The position numbers and the translations under genes are program-made. Source: Bacteroidota bacterium (lineage in GTDB: Bacteria > Bacteroidota > Bacteroidia > 2-12-FULL-35-15). Taken from it: a DNA stretch of 64,000 nt. The notes beneath the pieces were generated by a model. The model made no database searches, was not told the DNA's origin, and saw only the letters and a program-made list of their open reading frames with translations. Of the stretch, positions 38,950 to 49,754 are shown piece by piece (the first letter of the stretch is position 1; each line of letters starts with the position of its first letter). Location of the stretch: positions 1 through 64,000 of the forward strand of contig JAOQAG010000004.1 in NCBI GenBank assembly GCA_025963715.1. The letters are read 5' to 3'.

Positions 38950-41658
38950 TTATTTCTGTTTTCGTGAGATCTTAAATTCTGTACGGCGGTTTTTTGCATG
39001 CTCTTCTTCCGTACATTCTACTCCATCCGCACATTTATTGATCAGCCTGCTTTCGCCATAACCTTTTCCGGAGATCCGCTCTTTGGAAACACCTTTTGAG
39101 ATCATGTAATCCACGGCTGCTTTGGCGCGCTGCTGCGACAATTTCATGTTGTATTCCGATGAGGAACGCGAATCGGTATGCGATGAAAGCTCGATCATCA
39201 GCTGCGGATCATTCTTCATGATGTTGATCACTTTATCCAGTGTTTTTTCGGCTTCCGGTAAAATTTTATATTCGCCGTAATTGTAATAAATATTTTCTAC
39301 GATCGTCAGGCTGTCTTTTTTTACTTCATTTTTCAGCTGCAATACTTTCAGCCATGGATCGTCCACATACACCACGCCCAGCTTGTTTTGATCGGTTGGC
39401 AAAACACTGAATTTAAATTTGCCGTTCACACGTATAAATTCTTTGATGATGTTTCCTTTTGCATCCGTTAAATATAACTTGTTAAAGGCTTTTAGCTTTG
39501 TATCTGTTTCATCAATGGAAAATAAAATGCTGTTCTCGGCAGGTAAATTGGTAAACTGAAAAGCTCCGTTTGCATCCGTTTTAGCACTTTGCAGCACTTC
39601 TCCTTTTTCGTTCACAATGTTTACAACGGAGTTGGCCATTGGTGCTTTATTTTCAGCAATCAATTTTCCATTCAGGTCGAAACGCAGCTCACGATCTTCC
39701 ACGCTCATTTGTTTCAGCGTATTTTTATCGCTCGACAGGAATGAAAATTTAAAGCCATTTGCACCGGAAGTGGTGGTTTGCATTTCTTTCCCGCTTTTGT
39801 TGGTGATGATCACTTTTGTATTCGGTGCCAGCTTCGTATCTGTTTCATCCACCTTCACCAAAAAATTCTGATCGTTCGGCAGGTTTGTAAATACAAAAGC
39901 ACCAAAGGCATTAGTATTCACCGTTTGCACGATCTCGCCTTTATCGTTTACCAGATTTACTTTTGTATTTGCCAGCGGCATCGATGGATTTTCGCCGTAT
40001 AATAAATTCCCGGCGATCGTCAGATCATCGTCGCCTTCCATTTGTGGCAAAGCATTCGGATCGGCAGGTAAATTCTGGAACACAAATTTTCCGCCTTTCT
40101 CATTCAGTACCGTTACACGGATGATCTTGTCTTTTTCGTCCGTTAAATAATATTTCTTTTTGTTGGCAAGCTGCGGATCTGTTTCATCCAGCTTCACCAT
40201 GTATTTTCCATCCGGATCCAGCTTATCGAATTTAAAAAATCCGCTATTATCGGTATTTTTCACTTCCAGAATTTTTCCATTTTCATCCAGCAACATCACG
40301 CTTGCATTTTTTATAGGATCGTTCAGATCTTTGCTCAGCAATACTTTTCCGGCAACAGTTGTAAATTTATTAAGCGCTGTAAAGCTGTAAATATCATCCT
40401 TTCCAACGCCGCCATCTCTATTGGAGGAAAAATAACCTTTGTTGATGTCGTCCGAAAATACAATTCCGAAATCATCCGTAAAGGAATTTAACGGTGTGCC
40501 TAAATTTTTTACATCACCATATTGTTTTTCATTTTTTGTTGCCGAAAAAATATCAAGGCCGCCAAATCCGCCGTGTCCCTCGGAAGCAAAATAAAGTGTG
40601 CCGTCCTTACGGATACAAGGGAACACTTCATCGGCAGCTGTATTCACTTCCGGCCCCAGGTTTTGCGGCGCGCCCCACTCTTCGCCGTTTTTTTTGCAAA
40701 CATAAATGTCCATTCCGCCCATTCCGCCCGGCATATCCGATGTAAAAAACAGCCATTCGCCATCTTCCGAAAGGCTTGGATGCGCTACCGAATACGCGGC
40801 ATTGTTGTACTGAAATGCTTTGGGTTTGTTCCAGCCTTTTCCTTTTGCCGTAGCAATGTAAATTCCCGGGCGGTTCACAAAACCAGGCGCTTTGTTTACC
40901 ACGTAATTAACACGCGTGAGGTACATTGTGGTTTGTTCCTTGTTAAAACAAACCGGGCCATCGTGGTAATTGGTATTGATGGGCGAAGAAAAGGATTTTA
41001 CTTTTGACGAATACACCGGCTTGCTATCCGTTCCTTTTTCGCGCTCGCTATAATACACATTCAGGAACGGCTGATCGTTCCACTCATATTTATTATTGTT
41101 TACCATGTCCTTGTTCCGTTCGGACGTGAACACCATGGTATTTTTATAAAATACCGGGCAAAAATCGGAATGCACACTGTTAATGTCCGGCACCAGCGTT
41201 ACCTCAAACTGCTGCGTTTTACTGATCCATACTTTGATCTCGTCGCAGGATTTTACAGAAAGCTCCGCTACTTTATCAGACGGTACTGCATCCACATATA
41301 TTTTAAATTGTTCTTTCGCTGCATCGATCTTGTTGTTGTTTTTCAATACCATTCCATAATAAAAATGATCGATCGGCGCTGCATCCGCTTGTTTTATCAG
41401 GTCAGCATAGATCACCTCCGCCTCTTTGTAATTTTTGGTAAGCCGGTACGAAGTACCCAGTTTTTCGAGCGCTTCGGTAGTCGTGCTTTTTTTGATCACT
41501 TTTTTATACAGCGGGATCGCTTTGGAATATTCATAATCATCGTAATATTTATTCGCCCGCTTTAACTGGGAAAACGCACTATTTACGGCGAGTATAAGGA
41601 ATAATAAAATGAAAAACTTAACCTGTTTCATAAAATGCTTTACAACAAAAAAATTCAA
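38950..41658 (-). CDS. OmpA-family protein with TPR, PD40-like propeller and CNA-B/carboxypeptidase-regulatory-like repeats (PorE-like architecture)
   Basis: TPR-like N-terminus, SEDGEWLFFTSDMPGGMGGMDIYVC propeller repeats, C-terminal OmpA motif IELSSHTDSRSSSEYNMKLSQQRAKAAVDYMISKGV. An internal Met (MKQVKFF) is a likely start. Confidence 0.88.
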   Translation of the reverse strand: MNFFVVKHFMKQVKFFILLFLILAVNSAFSQLKRANKYYDDYEYSKAIPLYKKVIKKSTTTEALEKLGTSYRLTKNYKEAEVIYADLIKQADAAPIDHFYYGMVLKNNNKIDAAKEQFKIYVDAVPSDKVAELSVKSCDEIKVWISKTQQFEVTLVPDINSVHSDFCPVFYKNTMVFTSERNKDMVNNNKYEWNDQPFLNVYYSEREKGTDSKPVYSSKVKSFSSPINTNYHDGPVCFNKEQTTMYLTRVNYVVNKAPGFVNRPGIYIATAKGKGWNKPKAFQYNNAAYSVAHPSLSEDGEWLFFTSDMPGGMGGMDIYVCKKNGEEWGAPQNLGPEVNTAADEVFPCIRKDGTLYFASEGHGGFGGLDIFSATKNEKQYGDVKNLGTPLNSFTDDFGIVFSDDINKGYFSSNRDGGVGKDDIYSFTALNKFTTVAGKVLLSKDLNDPIKNASVMLLDENGKILEVKNTDNSGFFKFDKLDPDGKYMVKLDETDPQLANKKKYYLTDEKDKIIRVTVLNEKGGKFVFQNLPADPNALPQMEGDDDLTIAGNLLYGENPSMPLANTKVNLVNDKGEIVQTVNTNAFGAFVFTNLPNDQNFLVKVDETDTKLAPNTKVIITNKSGKEMQTTTSGANGFKFSFLSSDKNTLKQMSVEDRELRFDLNGKLIAENKAPMANSVVNIVNEKGEVLQSAKTDANGAFQFTNLPAENSILFSIDETDTKLKAFNKLYLTDAKGNIIKEFIRVNGKFKFSVLPTDQNKLGVVYVDDPWLKVLQLKNEVKKDSLTIVENIYYNYGEYKILPEAEKTLDKVINIMKNDPQLMIELSSHTDSRSSSEYNMKLSQQRAKAAVDYMISKGVSKERISGKGYGESRLINKCADGVECTEEEHAKNRRTEFKISRKQK

Positions 41659-41666
41659 TCAGCAAA

Positions 41667-42596
41667 CTATAAATAGCGTGGCGACATCATTCTCGATTTA
41701 AAAATATTAAAGTCGTACCCGATCATGATCTCGTGACTTCCTCTTCCTGCTACTCCAATCTTGTTCAGTCCCATATCGTACGAATATCCGAGCTTTAATT
41801 TGTCGGTGATCTGGAATTCAACCAATGCCACCACTCCATAGCCGGTTCTAAAGGATGCGCCCAGCCACAAACGGTCTTTCAGCAAAAAGCAGGCATTGAG
41901 ATCCACCTCCGTGGGTGCGCCTTTTGCAGCTTTTATCAATAGCGAAGGAGCAAAAGTAAGCTTGTCGGAAAGCTGCCAGGATTTTCCCAATGTAAAAAAC
42001 AAGTGCGGCGAGAGTTGTGCATCATCTCCGTTAAGGTTGGAAACACTTGTTAAACGGCCGTTGTACAAATGCGTGGCACTCAGCCCGGCATACAAGGAAT
42101 TGGTATAATAATAAATTCCGGCATCGGCCGTGGGTACTATCCGGGAAGTAATGTTACCGGTATTGTATATGTCGTTCTGGTCTTTGTAAGTAATATCCGA
42201 CCAGTTGTAGGTATAATTATAAATGCCTGCTCTTAATCCAAAAGATAATTTTCCGTTGCCGACAGGAATGCGGTAAGCGTAAGAACCCAATGCACCAATG
42301 CTTTTCACCGGTCCGATCTGGTCGGCGATCACGGTAAAACCCAATCCTACTTTTTTCTTTTTTAATGGTGCATGAATGCTGAATGTTTCTGTTTTTGGTG
42401 CGCCTTCAATCCCTGTCCATTGATTACGCAGCAATACCGTAGTGCTCAATGCTTCCTTGCTTCCGGCATACGCAGGGTTAAGCGCCAGTTGATTAAACAT
42501 GTACTGGCTGTACTGCGGATCCTGTTGTGCCTGTACTTTCGACAGAAAAGCAAGAACAGCGATAAGCACAATTATTATTTTTTTGAATGCTCCCAT
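41667..42596 (-). CDS. PorP/SprF family type IX secretion membrane protein
   Basis: QDPQYSQYMFNQLALNPAYAGSKEALSTTVLLRNQWTGIEGAPKTETFSIHAPL. Confidence 0.93.
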   Translation of the reverse strand: MGAFKKIIIVLIAVLAFLSKVQAQQDPQYSQYMFNQLALNPAYAGSKEALSTTVLLRNQWTGIEGAPKTETFSIHAPLKKKKVGLGFTVIADQIGPVKSIGALGSYAYRIPVGNGKLSFGLRAGIYNYTYNWSDITYKDQNDIYNTGNITSRIVPTADAGIYYYTNSLYAGLSATHLYNGRLTSVSNLNGDDAQLSPHLFFTLGKSWQLSDKLTFAPSLLIKAAKGAPTEVDLNACFLLKDRLWLGASFRTGYGVVALVEFQITDKLKLGYSYDMGLNKIGVAGRGSHEIMIGYDFNIFKSRMMSPRYL

Positions 42597-42734
42597 TTTA
42601 AATGGTGTTAATTTTTTATTTCTTTATTTTTTATAACCAGCTTTTATACACACAGTCCAATATCCAACATCTATTTTACAGTCCGCTTTTTTTCCACACA
42701 GTCTAATATCCAACATCCAATTTCCAACATCCGG

Positions 42735-43502
42735 TTAATGTGTCACCTCTACCCATCCTTTGTATGTTTTTCCTCCGGCTTCCACGAGGTAAAAATAAGT
42801 GGCATCGGTTAAGTCCTTTCCATTTGTGTTTTTTCCGGCAAATACCACGGTATTGTTATCATAATTCTCGCCTTTCCAAACCTGGTCGCCCCAGCGGTTG
42901 TATATCAATACCCTGCTCGTTTCAAAATTGGTAATCCCGTCGATCACCCATGTATCGTTATGTCCGTCGCCATTAGGCGTTACGCCTTTGTAAAAGATCA
43001 GCTGCTGGCCGCAATCGATCTGATCTTCGCTGATCACAACCGAATCTGTAATGGTAAAATTTCCGTCCGTTACAACGTATGGATATGTTCCCGGCGCCAG
43101 GTTGGTAAACAAGGTGCTGGTTCCAAATCCTTCATTATTAAAATTAATGGTTACCGGGCCGGTGCTGGTAAACGGCTGAAACATAACCGAACCGTTCTTT
43201 GCATCAATACAGGTGGAATTCACGCTGTTCACACTTTCATTCAATGTGCTGTTGGCATCGTTCGGCTGCTGGAAACCCTGCGTTAAAAATTTGGTGTTGA
43301 ACGGCCCTACAGTTGTAACAATGCATTCTCCAACCGTGTAATCAATAGAGATCCCGGAAGGCAATACCTTTGTTCCGCCCGATGTACCAAGTACATTCTG
43401 CATCGGTGGATTGTTCTGCACCTGCGCCTGTACACTCATACCAATAAGTACAAGAAGCAGCAGGAATAGAACGCTGATATTATTGCTTGTCTTATTCATC
43501 AT
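42735..43502 (-). CDS. Small CHU_C (T9SS type B sorting) protein
   Basis: FYKGVTPNGDGHNDTWVIDGITNFETSRVLIYNRWGDQVWKG...ATYFYLVEAGGKTYKGWVEV; start ATG overlaps the upstream stop as TAATG. Confidence 0.85.
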   Translation of the reverse strand: MMNKTSNNISVLFLLLLVLIGMSVQAQVQNNPPMQNVLGTSGGTKVLPSGISIDYTVGECIVTTVGPFNTKFLTQGFQQPNDANSTLNESVNSVNSTCIDAKNGSVMFQPFTSTGPVTINFNNEGFGTSTLFTNLAPGTYPYVVTDGNFTITDSVVISEDQIDCGQQLIFYKGVTPNGDGHNDTWVIDGITNFETSRVLIYNRWGDQVWKGENYDNNTVVFAGKNTNGKDLTDATYFYLVEAGGKTYKGWVEVTH

Positions 43503-46500
43503 TAGTTTGCTTTCGTAACGGTATAAGTGATCACTACTTTGCACATGATCAGGTTGCTGTTTGCCTGCATACTTCCCCAGCGTAAATAATAAGTATAAAC
43601 CGAATTATTTACAACCGGAGATGAAATGGTGGTGGTACTTAATGACTGGATATTTGTGTTTGTGCCTGTAGTTGCCGGTGCAGAAGCCATTATAAGCGAA
43701 TTACCGGCAGCAGTACCGACAGCATAATCGTTTCTCCACAATTGCAGCGGCTGCGTATTATACGTTCCATCTTTATCAATTACAAATGCTTCCAGTTTTG
43801 TTACAGTTGCACCATCAGGCAAATTTACCGGTGCCTGCAGGTAGGCAACTACAGTCGCACTTCCATCCGGCACATACAATCCGTAAGGCCCTATAGTCGT
43901 TGTATAAGTGGCACCTTCCTGTGTAAATGCCGGTGGTGAAATGCTGTAATACGATGTTTTTGCACTACTGTACATGTAATCGTTTGCAGCAGGGATCATC
44001 ACGTTCCCTATTACTTCCAGCTTTTGTCCCGGTGCCGGATTTCCAATCCCTACATTTCCACCCATGAACTGGAAATTTCCTGTACCTTCAAAATCTGTAT
44101 AAAAATAATTTCCTGCGGATCCACCCAATACGTCACCTATCTTCACACCGTTTCCATCTATTCCAAAACCGGCATTCCCCCCGTTATCATACGCCACTAA
44201 TGAATAAGCCGGGTCTGTACCGCCAAAGATCCCGGTATGCCCGTTTCCATCGATGGTGATGCGCGGCGTATTGTTGGTCCAAAAATCCATTGTGTTGGTG
44301 CTGTTGTTATACCGGATCACACCTTTACCCGGCGTACCTGCAACGCCAAACATCAGTGAAGACGCAAGAGAAGAGCTTGTTAAAAGGCTGATCGCAGGTG
44401 CTGTTGTTGTATTGTTAATTTGCAGCATCTGCCCCGGCGTTGCTGTTCCAATCCCTACGTTTCCACCATTGAAGATGGCGCTGTAGTTCACATCCGCACC
44501 GGATACATTCACTAATAATCCCTGGTTGACCTGGCCTGTTGTAGGTGACCATGATCCGGTAGATTCGATAGAAAGTCCTGTTTTTGTTGATCCTGAGCCG
44601 CCTGCTTTTGTAACAAGATTTTGAACCAGCATGCCGATGTTATCAATAGACCTGTCGCCTGAGTTCACCACCGTAAGCGCTCCACCAGAAATGGCACCTG
44701 TCATAGGGTTCTGGATCGTGGCAACATAACCAGAAGTAGTCGCATTATCCGATATTTTTGTTTGTCCGTTTACCTGGAATTTCACTGTTGGCACAATACC
44801 TACCCCCACATTTGTTCCGTCGCTGTATAAATTACTTGTTGCTGTCCATGTTCCCGAGTTATTGTACAATGTTTGCCCGGTGGTTCCTATGGGAAGCAAC
44901 CCGCTGATCGGGTTCAGCGTTACATTCGTTACTCTTCCGAATCCATCCGTAGTGATCGATGGCACTTGCGTGGAAGAGCCGTATGTTCCTGGCGTTCCTA
45001 TAGATCCAAGGCCAATTGTGCCGGATGTAGTGATCGTACCGCCGATTAAGCCCGTACCTGCAGTAATGCTGGTTACGGTACCGCCGCCTACGCTAAGCGT
45101 TGACCATACAGCACCATCGAAATAAGAAAATTTATTCAGTGTGGCATCGTACACGATCAAACCGGCTATTGGCGAAGCAATGGCCAGTTTTTGAGCACTG
45201 GTCATGCGCGGGATCAAAATACCTTTTGTGGTGGATGTAATATCCAGCTGGGCTGCTGCATTTGGAGTAATGGTACCCAATCCAAGGTTTCCGGCAGTAA
45301 AATCACCATAGATCAACGGCGGATTGGTGGTAGAGTTTGCAATGTAAAGCTTGTTGGAACCTGTTTCATTGTAACCTGCATTTAATCCTAAAAACACATT
45401 CCCGCTTCCGCTCGTATTTGTAAAGCCAGCATGATATCCTAAAGCAGTATTTGTATTACCTGATAAATTATTATACAAGGCTTCAAATCCAACAGCAGTA
45501 TTACTTGCACCGTTTGTATTCAATGCCATTGTATTGTATCCGTATGCAACGTTCGAGCTTCCGTTACTGGATGATAAACTTCCATATCCAACAGCTGTAT
45601 TATTGCTTCCTGTTGTGTTCCCGAACATTGAAAAATATCCCGCTGCCGTATTATTTTGTCCTAATGTGTTAGCCGAAAGCGAATTATTTCCAAAGGCCGC
45701 ATTGTCCTGTCCCTGTGAATTTGCTGTAAGTGCGCTTGTACCAATAGCGGTATTGGATCCTCCTGTTGTATTGGTTTTTAATGCACCCTGCCCCACCGCA
45801 GTATTTAACGTACCCGATGTATTTGCCTGTAATGCCTGGTAACCGATTGCGGTGATCCCTGCTGCAGTATTTACATTTCCGGCCTGGTAACCATACACCG
45901 TTTGTCCGCCCGCATCTATCCTTCCGGCCTTTTGGTTATTCACTTTCATATTAAAAGGAACGTTATCAGTTGTACCGATAAAATTAGTCCCGTCAACCGT
46001 TCCCGAATTTCCTACTGTCAGCCAGGATGCGTTTGTGGATGTGATCGGTCCACCCGATCCCGCCGTTGCAGCAAGTGTAAGTGTTCCTGCAGGGTTAAAT
46101 GTTAAGGAAGTCAGCGTCCAGGTTGGGCCTGTTGAACCCGTATTACCCGTTAAGCCAGTGTTTCCTGTATTTCCGGTATTTCCGGTATTTCCGGTAGCAC
46201 CCACAATTCCTGTAGGCCCTGTGTTACCGGTTGCACCGATGGTTCCTGTAGATCCGGTGTTTCCCGTATTTCCGCTCGGGCCAACCAATGAAACACCTGC
46301 TCCCGGCCATACTGTTGTTTTAGGTCCGTATAAAATGTTAGTGCTTGTATTAATATAAAAATCACCAACCGATCCAATTCCCACCGTAGGATTTACCGTT
46401 CCGTTCAGCACGCTTGTTCCTGTTGAACCTGTAGCGCCCGTTATTCCTGTATTTCCGGTTGATCCAACAATACCTGTACCTCCGGTTGCACCGGTAGTAC

Positions 46501-47716
46501 CCGTTACACCTATAGTTCCCGTAGCTCCGGTATTACCTGTTGCACCAACTACACCTGTTGAACCTGTAACTCCTGTATTTCCAGTATTACCAATAGTTCC
46601 GGTTGATCCCGTTATTCCGGTATTACCCGTTGCACCAACTATACCGGTTGAACCTGTAACTCCTGTATTTCCAGTATTACCGATAGTTCCGGTTGATCCC
46701 GTTATTCCGGTATTACCTGTTGCACCAACGATGCCGGTTGAACCTGTGGCACCGGTAAGGCCTGTATTACCAGTAGCACCAACTGTTCCCGTAGATCCTG
46801 TTGCGCCGGGATTTCCGGTTGCACCTGTATTACCTGCTAATCCTGTACTGCCTGTTGCTCCATCCGCTCCGCTATTTCCGGTGGCGCCTGTTGCACCAAC
46901 ACCGGTTGGGCCTACCAGGCCGGTTGATCCGGTTACACCTGTAGGGCCATATAATACACCGGTAATAATGCTTGCACCACTACCATAAGTAATTGTTAAT
47001 GTTCCGTCTCCATTATCTGTAATTCCTGTAATGGCTGCTCCTGTTACACCTGTTACACCTGTTGCTCCGGTTGATCCATCGGCACCGGTTGTACCCGTTG
47101 ATCCTACCGGGCCTGCTATTGTGGATGCAGCACCGGTTACACCCGTTGCGCCGGTTATTCCATCAGCACCGGTTACACCCGTAGAACCTACGGGACCTGC
47201 TACTGTTGATGCTGCGCCTGTGGCACCTGTAACTCCCACTGCACCTGTAGCGCCGGTTGGGCCTGCCACTGTTGATGCAGCGCCCGTTGCACCGGTTGCG
47301 CCCGTTAAACCACCGCCAGCATTTGCTGCATACAAGGCATAAGGAACGCTTTGCATCTGTACACGCCCCATGCTGATAAAGCCGCTTCCGCTGCCATCAT
47401 CTACTTCTACTTCTAAATATCTTGCTCCACCAGCCCAGTTGATACTGTTAAAGCTGGTTGTATTTGCACTTCCGATCACGCTTGTGAATAAACCGTAAAC
47501 GTTGGTGGTAACACCTGTATGGGTTTCCTGGAATAAGTTTGTACCGCCGGTAACTGCATCCCAAATGGTAAAACGCACATCAATACTGGTACTGATCACC
47601 GGACCGCCGGAACTGGTACGCGCTACTGCCTGGTAATTAATCCCTGAAGGTGGTGCCTGGCTAAAACCTAAAGCTGATAACAGGATCAGTAAAAACAATA
47701 GTAAAGTTTTTTTCAT
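43502..47716 (-). CDS. Collagen-like (Gly-X-Thr repeat) fibre protein with YadA-head-like repeats and tail-fibre-like C-terminus
   Basis: 1404 aa, signal peptide; long GATGATG/GNTGNTG region; [26 protein letters not shown] repeats; [23 protein letters not shown]. Confidence 0.85.
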   Translation of the reverse strand: MKKTLLLFLLILLSALGFSQAPPSGINYQAVARTSSGGPVISTSIDVRFTIWDAVTGGTNLFQETHTGVTTNVYGLFTSVIGSANTTSFNSINWAGGARYLEVEVDDGSGSGFISMGRVQMQSVPYALYAANAGGGLTGATGATGAASTVAGPTGATGAVGVTGATGAASTVAGPVGSTGVTGADGITGATGVTGAASTIAGPVGSTGTTGADGSTGATGVTGVTGAAITGITDNGDGTLTITYGSGASIITGVLYGPTGVTGSTGLVGPTGVGATGATGNSGADGATGSTGLAGNTGATGNPGATGSTGTVGATGNTGLTGATGSTGIVGATGNTGITGSTGTIGNTGNTGVTGSTGIVGATGNTGITGSTGTIGNTGNTGVTGSTGVVGATGNTGATGTIGVTGTTGATGGTGIVGSTGNTGITGATGSTGTSVLNGTVNPTVGIGSVGDFYINTSTNILYGPKTTVWPGAGVSLVGPSGNTGNTGSTGTIGATGNTGPTGIVGATGNTGNTGNTGNTGLTGNTGSTGPTWTLTSLTFNPAGTLTLAATAGSGGPITSTNASWLTVGNSGTVDGTNFIGTTDNVPFNMKVNNQKAGRIDAGGQTVYGYQAGNVNTAAGITAIGYQALQANTSGTLNTAVGQGALKTNTTGGSNTAIGTSALTANSQGQDNAAFGNNSLSANTLGQNNTAAGYFSMFGNTTGSNNTAVGYGSLSSSNGSSNVAYGYNTMALNTNGASNTAVGFEALYNNLSGNTNTALGYHAGFTNTSGSGNVFLGLNAGYNETGSNKLYIANSTTNPPLIYGDFTAGNLGLGTITPNAAAQLDITSTTKGILIPRMTSAQKLAIASPIAGLIVYDATLNKFSYFDGAVWSTLSVGGGTVTSITAGTGLIGGTITTSGTIGLGSIGTPGTYGSSTQVPSITTDGFGRVTNVTLNPISGLLPIGTTGQTLYNNSGTWTATSNLYSDGTNVGVGIVPTVKFQVNGQTKISDNATTSGYVATIQNPMTGAISGGALTVVNSGDRSIDNIGMLVQNLVTKAGGSGSTKTGLSIESTGSWSPTTGQVNQGLLVNVSGADVNYSAIFNGGNVGIGTATPGQMLQINNTTTAPAISLLTSSSLASSLMFGVAGTPGKGVIRYNNSTNTMDFWTNNTPRITIDGNGHTGIFGGTDPAYSLVAYDNGGNAGFGIDGNGVKIGDVLGGSAGNYFYTDFEGTGNFQFMGGNVGIGNPAPGQKLEVIGNVMIPAANDYMYSSAKTSYYSISPPAFTQEGATYTTTIGPYGLYVPDGSATVVAYLQAPVNLPDGATVTKLEAFVIDKDGTYNTQPLQLWRNDYAVGTAAGNSLIMASAPATTGTNTNIQSLSTTTISSPVVNNSVYTYYLRWGSMQANSNLIMCKVVITYTVTKAN
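46100..47320 (-). repeat. Collagen-like G-X-T repeat region, with a 90-bp tandem duplication near 46560-46740
   Basis: Translation is runs of G-x-T/G-x-x; aacctgtaactcctgtatttccagtattacc occurs at 46561 and 46651. Confidence 0.9.
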
Positions 47717-47752
47717 GGTATTTTTTATTAATCAGTTTTTGAATGGAAGAGC

Positions 47753-47830
47753 TTATTTTACGAAAGATGCGGGCATCATCGTAACAAAAAAAGAGTATAA
47801 AAAGAAAAACCAGAGTAGAAATCTTTTCAT
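47753..47830 (-). CDS. Possible 25-aa hydrophobic micro-ORF
   Basis: Reverse strand ATG...TAA encodes MKRFLLWFFFLYSFFVTMMPASFVK in the gap between two genes. Confidence 0.2.
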   Translation of the reverse strand: MKRFLLWFFFLYSFFVTMMPASFVK

Positions 47831-47932
47831 GCCTTATTTATATTCCACGGAATAAAAATAGACAATTTTAGTTATAATCAAAGTGGATTATTTTGAAAAA
47901 AGAGAAGGCAGGAAACAAATTAACTAGCTGAT

Positions 47933-49720
47933 TTACTGAATCTTTACACCAATTACAAGAATGTCATCCACCTGATCAAGCGGGCCGCGCCATTCCTCAA
48001 TTGTTTGGTTCAGGAATTCCTTTTGTTTGTCGATCGGATGCTTGTGAACATCCAGTAAAAGATCACGGAAATGATTGGCCATAAACTTTTTACCATTCGG
48101 GCCGCCAAACTGATCGGCATAACCGTCGGAGAAGATATAGATCACATCTCCTTGTTGTAATTTAAAGGTATGATTGGTAAATTTCTTTTTCTCTTCGCCT
48201 AAAAACAAACCGATCGGGAATTTATCCGCTTTTGTTTGGATCAGCTGTCCATCACGAATAACATAAAGCGGATTAAACGCACCCGCATATTGCAATTCCA
48301 TAGCGTTGTAATCAATGGTGCAAAACGAAAGGTCCATCCCGTCTTTGGCCTGTGATTCTTCATGGCCGTGGTGTAATGTTTCACTCACACCTTCATTCAA
48401 TGCATCAAGGATCAGGGAAGGTGTTGTAAAATTATTATTGTTAACGGAATGTTTTAAAATATTGTATCCTACGATGCTCATAAAAGCTCCGGGTACACCG
48501 TGACCGGTACAATCCACAGCTGCAAACATGGTTTTACCATCTTTTTCATCGATCCAGTAAAAATCGCCGCTGACAATATCCTTTGGTTTATATAATACAA
48601 ATGAATTGGGTAATACACGTTTTACCAGGCTGTCCGGCGGCAGGATCGCTTCCTGGATCCGTTTCGCATATTTGATACTATCGGTCACATGCTTGTACAG
48701 CACTTCCAGCTCTTCGTTCTTGGTTTCGATCTCTTCTTTCTGACGCACCACTTCTTCTGTACGCTCAATTACTTTTGCTTCGAGCACACGCTCATTCTCA
48801 CGCAAATCTTCCCGCATTTTTAATAAGGCTGCGCCCAATGTATCATCTTTACTCAAAGGACGGTAATGCGAATCAAAGTTACCGGAACCTACCTGTTTCG
48901 CAAACTGTGTGGTGCGTGCCATTCCATCCACCAGGTCGTTCAACGCGATGGACATTTCACCGATCTCATCATTTCTGTCTTTGATGCGCTCGGTTGGCAA
49001 TACGCCTCTTCCCATGGATAACAATATTTTTTTCAATTGCTGGATCGGGCGAACAATGGTTCTTACCGTATATACTGCAATTAAAAGTCCGCCCACAACA
49101 AGCAAGATCCCCAGCCACACAACAATTTTTTGCAGGAACGTAAAGGAATCCAGCATTTTATCGGAATTATCGGTTGCATTCGAATTTTGTTTATCAATAA
49201 GCTTGCTTAAATTTTCGTTGATCACCTGGAATTGCGGCTCCAGATCCTCAAATGGCAGCTGCGCTACAAATTTCACATTGGAATCGTTGTACGTATCAAA
49301 GGAATTTAACGTGGCCATTACATCCTCTTTGTAGCTTTTGAACATTTTCTCTACCAGTGCAAGGATCGCATCAGCGCTTTTCTGCTCATCTTTGTTCCAG
49401 TTTACCGAATATTTTTTAATGTTGGTTTTTACTTCCGGATATTCATAATCCAGCAAATGGCGCAACGCTTTTTTGTGCGCGGCATCATCACCTGTTTGAA
49501 CGTAAAACCATTTGGTAATAAGTAATTTGGAACGGTTGAGCAAGTTGTCCAGCTCTTTCAGCGTAGCCACCGAAGGATTGTAGATCTCGGTAACCTGGTC
49601 GGTTTTTTTGCGACTGTCGTTAAGAGTAACGTTGGTAAGTAAAAACGCTATAATTGTCAAAAAAATGATTATGCCAAAGCCCAATCCTATTTTTCTACCA
49701 ATTGTAAATCTTAATTTCAT
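47933..49720 (-). CDS. HAMP-domain sensor with C-terminal SpoIIE/PP2C phosphatase
   Basis: N-terminal TM and MCP-like four-helix region, HAMP (VRTIVRPIQQLKKILLSMGRG), PP2C FAAVDCTGHGVPGAFMSIVGYN, YIFSDGYADQFGG. Confidence 0.92.
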   Translation of the reverse strand: MKLRFTIGRKIGLGFGIIIFLTIIAFLLTNVTLNDSRKKTDQVTEIYNPSVATLKELDNLLNRSKLLITKWFYVQTGDDAAHKKALRHLLDYEYPEVKTNIKKYSVNWNKDEQKSADAILALVEKMFKSYKEDVMATLNSFDTYNDSNVKFVAQLPFEDLEPQFQVINENLSKLIDKQNSNATDNSDKMLDSFTFLQKIVVWLGILLVVGGLLIAVYTVRTIVRPIQQLKKILLSMGRGVLPTERIKDRNDEIGEMSIALNDLVDGMARTTQFAKQVGSGNFDSHYRPLSKDDTLGAALLKMREDLRENERVLEAKVIERTEEVVRQKEEIETKNEELEVLYKHVTDSIKYAKRIQEAILPPDSLVKRVLPNSFVLYKPKDIVSGDFYWIDEKDGKTMFAAVDCTGHGVPGAFMSIVGYNILKHSVNNNNFTTPSLILDALNEGVSETLHHGHEESQAKDGMDLSFCTIDYNAMELQYAGAFNPLYVIRDGQLIQTKADKFPIGLFLGEEKKKFTNHTFKLQQGDVIYIFSDGYADQFGGPNGKKFMANHFRDLLLDVHKHPIDKQKEFLNQTIEEWRGPLDQVDDILVIGVKIQ

Positions 49721-49754
49721 ATACTGCCCGGAGTAGCGTAATATTAATACTAAC

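Noticed and set aside
42640-42735. Short repeat ccaatatccaacat x2 upstream of PorP gene start
   Set aside because: Short, degenerate and AT/CA-rich; too weak to support a function without genome-wide counts.
47031-47342. Plus-strand Pro/Val-rich ORFs (e.g. [22 protein letters not shown]; also 46035-46358, 46731-46988)
   Set aside because: Antisense reading of the Gly-X-Thr collagen repeats; the PV/TP pattern is a mirror of the repeat codons.
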